In this document: positions 58,301 through 64,000 of the stretch, one piece after another
How positions within the stretch are numbered: position 1 is the first letter of the stretch
How the letters are laid out: each line of letters opens with the position of its first letter
NCBI GenBank assembly: GCA_905250125.1
Contig: CAJNOL010000777.1
Location: 40,104 to 104,103 of the forward strand
Length of the DNA: 64,000 bases
Direction: 5' to 3'
DNA from: Rotaria sordida
Taxonomy: Eukaryota; Rotifera; Eurotatoria; Philodinida; Philodinidae
Position numbers and translations under genes: made by a program
Notes under the pieces: generated by a model
Told to the model about the DNA's origin: nothing
Databases searched by the model: none
The model's input: the letters and a program-made list of their open reading frames with translations, nothing else

Positions 58301-61300
58301 TTGTTTGTGAAGCAGAGTATTATGATTGTATTTCATTGTATTGTAAACGATCAGACACTCGATTTTCAGTTCGTTATCAATTACGTACGGTACAATAAAC
58401 TACAATCGTAATACTGCGCCTACCAAATGTCAATTTACAGCTGTTTACGATCACACACTGCATAAAACGACAGTATACGGTACCATTTTTAGCCGTCTCG
58501 GCGACTGTAATTATCGTCCTGGGAATGGGCTGGCTTAGACTCGTCAGAAAAATTTTCACGCATGAAGATGTTTTTTTTTTTGTTCGTTAAAAATTGCATT
58601 TCTAAAGTAACAAATCAAGTAATATCATGACGAGCTTGTGTTTTTCATAGGATTTACATGTAAATATTAGTTGAAGGAAATTCTAAGAGACATAGCTTTG
58701 TTCTTTTTTACATGTGAATGTCCCATGAAAACATTTTATCACTAGTTTAGCTTACAATTTTTTGACCCGTATTATTACAAAAAGAAAACACCAAAAATCG
58801 ATGGAATTTGGATACAGTATTTCGAATTGAAAAGTCTCCGGATTTTAACTGATGACTTCCAGCCAACTTCACATTCTTTACAACATAATAAAGCCATAAA
58901 TCATTGGAGAAAAATCCGAAGACTTTCATATTCCATCGATTTTTGATGTTTTTCTGCCGAATACGAGACTCATTTTAGATTATATTTGAAAAAAAGAATT
59001 CAGCTACAAAACATAAGTGATAGATCACCGAAAATTTTCAAGTTCTGAATAAAGTTTGTAGCTATTTTCATTGAATTGAATAGACAATGGTGCGTACAAT
59101 CATATTTTTGTTTTCATGACAATAGTATAATAGCAGGTTCTCAGACCAAAATCATGAGCTTGTACAGTAGAACCCATCGGATTCAAAACTACCAAGCCGT
59201 ACTTTAATACTTTCAATAAAATTTTCCAATCAGAATAGGGGATAGCCGCCTCAAAAATACGAGATATGTTTTTATCTGGTCGTTTGCATTCGATGATTAG
59301 TGTAGTCTACATATTTCTCCGAAGAGCCTTCCGAGAAATGTGTATGGTAGAGCTCATCGAGTTCAGGGCCAACCCGACGGGCTCTATTGTGAAGCCAATA
59401 CTATATGGATGAATCAATTTTTTGATCGTTCTATTGACCAACTTACATCGGATGTTTCCCAAATATCACATAGTCCTGGAAAAGTAACTGTATCAGCAAG
59501 AAATGGAATTAATGAAACAAAACGAGCCAATTGTTGCTAAAAAAAATATTCAATAGAAAAAATAAAGATCATTCAATTTTTTTTTCTATAATAAATATAT
59601 ATTTACACATACCATTTGATTATCTCCTCCACCTCCAGCAGCCGCTGCTGTTGTTGTATCTGCTGCTGTTAAACCAAGTGGTGGTAATGGTAATGGATGA
59701 AGAAAACGTGGTATAAATACTGCTCGACCATTTATATCTGATACTGTTGCTTTATAATCTCGATTAGGAAATTTTTTATTTAACTCTTCAACCCAGAAAC
59801 GAGCATGATTAAGTAATTCAAGTGATTCTGTACTATCAAACTATTGATACAAAAAAAAAATATTTCATTTTCATTTTATTTATAAAAAATTAAATTCTTA
59901 CCGATTGTTGAATTGATTCTGGTGGTGCTAAAAGTGGATCCATTGTAGCAAACATACGAAGTACACTAGTTGGTAATATTCTTTGAGTTGTATCAAGTTT
60001 TGTTCCAGAGAATTTATCTCTTGAATAACCTAATAATGGATTTGGTATATTTAAACGATAAGTACCTTCTAACTAAAATAAATTAAGAATATTTTCGTTA
60101 TTTTAAAAGTAAAAATTTTTTTTTTTTGTTTGTATTTTCATTACTCGTCCATTAACATAAATATTACTAAATGGAATTTTAATTGATCCAAGCCAATTTC
60201 TTGCAATACGTTCTCGTATAATTTGATCACGTTCTTGATCTGTTTTTGGTTGATCAACATGAAGTTCATCAAAAATATTTATATAAAGTATATCACGACA
60301 ACGTTGTATTGAACTTGCATCAAAATCATTATCCGGTGGCCTTGAATAATATAAAACAAAAGAAAAATGAAAAATAAGTCAGATGTTAATATTCTCATCG
60401 TAATTTTCATATATAAAACTGATTGTAAATTTTCATATATGAGTTTTTTTCTTTTTATTTTGAAAATTATCATGTTAGTATTATTAATAATTCTTTTATT
60501 TTATCCTTCAATTATTATATCAGAATCATTACCCTATGCAGAATGGGCACATTATCATATGATTTGGTTATCAAATTCTCATTCAAATCAAATCGATATA
60601 CAAAATATGTTTAATGATTATATAAATCATAATATTCAATTTGGTATTGTTAATATTGATTCAACTTGGGCAACAAATTTTAATACATTTATATTTGATC
60701 CAATAAAATTTCCAACAATACGAAATATGCTTGATCAATTTCGTGAAAAAAATATTCATATTGTCTTATGGATGACTTCAATGATTAATATTGATTCACC
60801 AAATTATCAATATGCACAAGATCATGGATATTTATTTAATAAAACAATTAAATGGTGGCATGGACATGGACGTTTATTGAATTATTTTAATGTACAAGCT
60901 GTTAATTGGTGGCATGAACAAATTGAACGACTTATAGATGCTGTTGGACCCATTCATGCATTTAAAGTATGAAAAAAGTCGATATAATTTATTATTAATG
61001 AGTTAGATTGTTTTGATAAGATATATCTTTTAAACTGAATTGTTATTGAAAAACAAGCGTTAGCGACGCATGACACATAAAACAAGACAAATGTTTTCAC
61101 TGTATGTGTGTTTTGTAGAGAACTTTTCCGACTACAAAATCTCTACGCGAAGTTTTTCCTGAATACATTTAAAACTGAGTTTATTCGTTGTTAGCGATGT
61201 GATTAAATACGTGCATATAGAAAAGATAATTCGTCTTTTAACTGTACGAGAAGTCAAAAAAAGAAAAACAATTCTAAACCGACATCATGAGATGATATCA

Positions 61301-62688
61301 AAACAAAAAAATCTTGTTCTAACTTCTAAAAAATCCAATTTTGAGAAAATAATTTTTTGAAGTTCAATCTTACTGAAATTTTCATCATAAGGTTAAAAAG
61401 TTATTTGCTAATTAGATGTACAAAATCAAATTGTAGATAATCATATTTCATTTTCGTTGATTTTAATCATAGGCTGATGGTACTGATCCATATATAATTG
61501 AAGTACTTGATCCTCGTGTAACATGGGAACGTTATCGTACAGCTTATTATAATGATACATTTCAAGTTTTACGTCGATTAGTTGGTTCAGATGCTTTAAT
61601 TATGTCACGTCCAGTTGATGATGATCTTGAGTTTTCTCCACATGAAATTGTTTTTATGGGTTGGGTTGGTGATGAAGATGGTACATATAATGGATTAAAA
61701 ACAGCTATTCGTTATATGCTTGAAAGTGGTCGTCGTGGTTATGTTGGTTTTGGTTCAGATATTGGTGGTTATCGATCTGATCCTAGTGCTGGTACTTTAG
61801 GTCGTACAAAAGAATTATTTCTTCGTTGGACAGCTATTGGTGCTTTAAGTTCATTTATGGAAAATGGTGGTGGTGGTGAACATCTACCATGGAAATTTGA
61901 TAATGAAACAACTGATATTTATCGATCATGGGTTAATTTACATTATAAACTTGTACCTTATCTATATAGTGAAGGTACAAAAGTAGCAATTGGACGAAAT
62001 GGTACATTAATGAAACCATGTGATGATATTGAAGCATTATTTAGTTATTCATATTTTCTTGGTCCACATATATATGTTGTACCAGTTTTACAAGATCCAA
62101 CTCCTAATCAAACTCAACGTTTATGGTTACCAAAAAGTTCAACAAATTATTGGATAAATTATTTTAATACATCAATTATACATAAATCTCATATATTTAT
62201 TAAAGAAGATACAAGTAGTCTTTATCGTATACCAATCTATATTGAACAAAATTCATTAATACCAATGTATGATATTAAAAAAAGTTATACACTTAATGCA
62301 TTCAAATTTGTTCTATGGGGTAAAATTATATCTGATAAACAACAAACAACATTATTTACACGTGATGGTCAACAATGGTTATTAGAATTTAATCGTTTTC
62401 AACGAAAATTAACTGTACATTTTATTCAACAATATAATTCAAATAAAAAACATAAATGGATATGGAAATTTTGTCAATATGTTAATCAACAAGAAATTTG
62501 TTCACATAAATGGTTAGCACTTTATGATAATGCTTCTGTTCAACTTGAATTTTTAATTTAAAATAAATAAATAAATACCTGAAAGGAATACGTAATTCTT
62601 CATTCCAACTTGGATTTGGTCCATCAGCTATACTTGTTCGATAAGTTTCTCTTTGAAATTGAATTTCAACATAAGGTCGTAGTAATGA
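55338..62688 (-). CDS. CC2D2A: CC2D2A, ciliary transition-zone protein, C-terminal half
   Basis: CC2D2A is a C2-domain protein of the ciliary transition-zone (MKS/B9) complex. Minus-strand exons, 5' to 3': 62688-62579, 60340-60145, 60072-59902, 59840-59613, 59536-59447, 58098-58002, 57912-57755, 56079-55951, 55885-55725, 55665-55587 and 55526-55338. They give 1608 nt and 535 residues in one frame. The 5' exons lie beyond the window. The first visible exon is a C2-domain end ([16 protein letters not shown], then [15 protein letters not shown]). Then come [41 protein letters not shown] with [23 protein letters not shown], the cysteine-bearing transglutaminase-like region ([21 protein letters not shown]), [17 protein letters not shown], and the conserved tail [16 protein letters not shown]. 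The match to the CC2D2A C-terminus is strong and collinear. An Ala/Gly-rich insert ([13 protein letters not shown]) looks lineage-specific. Introns of 2238, 1675 and 1348 nt carry the GH31 gene, a mariner remnant and a foldback. Confidence 0.92.
56350..57700 (+). pseudogene. Decayed mariner transposase in a CC2D2A intron
   Basis: Plus-strand pieces match a mariner transposase in order, with stops and frameshifts. The helix-turn-helix part reads [29 protein letters not shown] and NNNSRSGR (about 56350-56500). The middle reads [18 protein letters not shown] (about 56580-56630) and [20 protein letters not shown] (about 56690-56750). After about 650 bp the end part reads [20 protein letters not shown] and [13 protein letters not shown], then [15 protein letters not shown] (about 57425-57670). 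HDN and the DFW strand hold the later catalytic positions. The 650-bp gap is probably a later insertion or lost similarity. The host intron is 56080-57754, on the opposite strand. Inactive. Confidence 0.8.
57916..57941. repeat. AAT trinucleotide microsatellite
   Basis: About eight AAT/ATA units lie immediately upstream of a CC2D2A splice acceptor (minus strand ...ATTATTATTTAG, exon from 57912). Length changes here would alter the sequence just upstream of the splice acceptor. Confidence 0.8.
58785..58950. repeat. Foldback in a CC2D2A intron
   Basis: Outer arms ACACCAAAAATCGATGGAAT (from 58787) and ATTCCATCGATTTTTGATGT (to 58950) are near-perfect reverse complements. Inner segments AAAAGTCTCCGGATTTT and AAAATCCGAAGACTTT also pair. 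The total arm length is about 55-60 bp with a loop of about 50 bp. The rest of intron 58099-59446 shows nothing recognisable. Confidence 0.75.
60439..62561 (+). CDS. Secreted GH31-family glycosidase nested in a CC2D2A intron
   Basis: Glycoside hydrolase family 31 enzymes are retaining alpha-glycosidases. Exons 60439-60966 and 61473-62561 give 1617 nt and 538 residues. The N-terminus is a hydrophobic signal or anchor ([20 protein letters not shown]). An alternative start is 60472, and an open frame extends up to 60367. The TIM barrel starts almost at once ([12 protein letters not shown]). The likely nucleophile is Asp178 in FKADGTDP, at the intron junction. The likely acid/base is Asp243 in GWVGDEDG, followed by the family block GFGSDIGGY (267-276) and [20 protein letters not shown]. 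Unlike most GH31 proteins it lacks the N-terminal beta-sandwich of about 200 residues. The glucosidase of myogenesis (MYORG)-like and bacterial YihQ-like groups are the nearest types I can suggest. The gene lies wholly in CC2D2A intron 60341-62578, antisense. Its AATAAATAAATAAA (62561-62575) serves as probable poly(A) signal next to that intron's donor. Confidence 0.9.
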
Positions 62689-64000
62689 CTAAAAAAAACA
62701 TAATATTTATTTTAAAGAACAAGATTTTTTAAAATTCTACATTTAGAATAGATTGAATCAAAGACTGCTTAAACTGTCTTTCAAAGAAAAATAGAGCATC
62801 ATCCTTATGTATATGATATGCTCCGTTCGATTTGAAATACATCAGAACACAAATAACTAGAAATTTATGATTTTTAACGATTCAAAAGAGCGAAATGAGG
62901 AACGTGAACCTATGCAGGAAAAAAACTGTTAGCGCAATTCCTGTAAGATTAAAATGTGAAATTCACATATAGTTTTTAGCCTCATTATACTAATACAAAA
63001 TATTTTAAGTGAAATATATCTAATAGCCTATAGTTTGTTTTTCAAGGGGGATCGAGCATCGGATAAAATGATTTGTCTTGTTTATTTCTGGATTTCAAAT
63101 AGAATGTTTTTTTTTTACTGGTGCTCTATTTTTTCTGTCCCTTGTTACTTTTGATTTTGATTTTCCTCAGCCTAACTACTCTAATCATTGATTCGAACTG
63201 GCAAATAAGCTTATTGTACATATTCATTATATCTACAGCAGATCTCAACACGCTATTTAGTAAACTCACAAACACTAAATATTAATTATTTTTCAAAATT
63301 ATAACTTGATCAGTTCACGCTTTTTTAGTGTTGATCATATGATGACTCTGGCAAATCTCAATGCATCACTACCGAGCGTCATTGATATCTTGAATATAAA
63401 TTTCTCTATGTGTAAAAATCCAAAATGCGACTATTTAGAACATTCAAAAATATATTCCAGATATTCAAATTTCGACAAAAGCTTTTTAATGTTCTAGAAC
63501 AATCTAAGTCTTGTTCTTAATGTATCTTTTTCCAATGTTAAGAGAACTCTGGGAAAGGAGTTTGATGCCTGTTGTCCTCGGTTGTTATGAAAACGTATGC
63601 AAACACCGTCGGCTTGTTCTCCTTTCTCTCCATCGTTATAAGGAAGAGCCGAAAACCTCAACTAGAAACTCATATTCACTATATTTTTCTTTGGAAAAAC
63701 GTGATCTAAATTTCACGATTCGATTTGAGATTCTCGAGTTTATGATGTGATATGTATAGTCTATGAAATCGATTTTTTATTTTTTGTGTCAAGATTTTCA
63801 ATAAAATGACATTTAACGAAAATATTAATACGTGAATGTTACGTATATAATTGCCTGACGATGAATAAGAAAATATTTCCTTCTGAAACTATAACAAGAA
63901 AAATCATTTAATACGAATATTTATCATATCTCAATGTTAAAACATAACTCCACGAAGTTTAATTAATCGAATCATTTCTGATTAAAATTAAATATTATTA
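62689..64000. other. Presumed CC2D2A intron continuing past the window
   Basis: The exon at 62579-62688 has a good acceptor on its 5' side (minus strand TTTTTTTTAG). I find no further CC2D2A exon before the window ends, so this is probably intron of at least 1.3 kb. Open frames at 63306-63750 lack motifs. I see no repeats. Confidence 0.5.

Noticed and set aside
1-64000. CRISPR arrays, bacterial-type operons, rRNA or tRNA genes
   Set aside because: No direct-repeat/spacer pattern, no Shine-Dalgarno-led gene strings, and no box A/B cloverleaf seen; the spliced genes show this is eukaryotic DNA.

Overview
The window looks like nuclear DNA of a bdelloid rotifer (Adineta/Rotaria type). It is AT-rich. 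Its genes are split by many short introns (about 45-80 nt) with GT-AG ends and a few 0.8-2.2 kb introns. It carries two intron-free genes of a type I associate with rotifers: an N-terminal alpha/beta domain, an arginine-type ADP-ribosyltransferase (ART) domain and a long tetratricopeptide (TPR) array. It also holds short blocks of the TGTGGG unit reported as the telomere repeat of Adineta. The assignment is inference; no phylogenetic test was possible.

Layout. 33-5271 (+): 3' part of METTL13 (eEF1A methyltransferase). 5364-8184 (+): a PX plus three-SH3 adaptor of the NOX-organiser/TKS type, only 92 bp after METTL13. 8989-9288 (-): a secreted antistasin-like cysteine-rich peptide. 10040-10500 (-): a dead Tc1-like transposase. 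About 11.9-12.0 kb: two telomere-type blocks facing each other. 12225-14544 (+): an unrecognised four-exon gene. 15.73-16.70 kb: a 45-bp minisatellite with a 226-bp higher-order period. 17458-20277 (-) and 25538-27979 (-): the ART-TPR pair. Between the pair lie a mariner-type inverted repeat around an assembly gap and a 215-bp-arm palindrome. About 28.0-34.3 kb: gene-poor, full of old tandem and dispersed repeats. 34349-38371 (+): SACM1L phosphoinositide phosphatase. 41047-42758 (+): a broken alpha/beta hydrolase. 43646-45814 (+): a HEXIM-like P-TEFb inhibitor, followed 127 bp later by HYOU1, the large ER Hsp70 (45942-52963). 55338-62688 (-): the C-terminal half of CC2D2A, a ciliary transition-zone protein. 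One of its introns holds a complete GH31 glycosidase on the opposite strand (60439-62561).

The conserved genes are unrelated housekeeping functions (translation-factor methylation, phosphoinositide turnover, transcription-elongation control, ER folding, cilia). I see no pathway linking them. Two same-strand pairs (METTL13/PX-SH3 and HEXIM/HYOU1) are so close, with a splice-acceptor-like AG just before the second ATG, that spliced-leader trans-splicing or polycistronic transcription is plausible. The most unusual part is the ART-TPR pair. It resembles an effector-plus-repeat-sensor system: the ART catalytic triads are intact and the TPR repeats are still near-identical at DNA level.

All multi-exon models were built by eye from splice sites, reading-frame continuity and family recognition. 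Each model's total coding length is divisible by three. No database search was possible.
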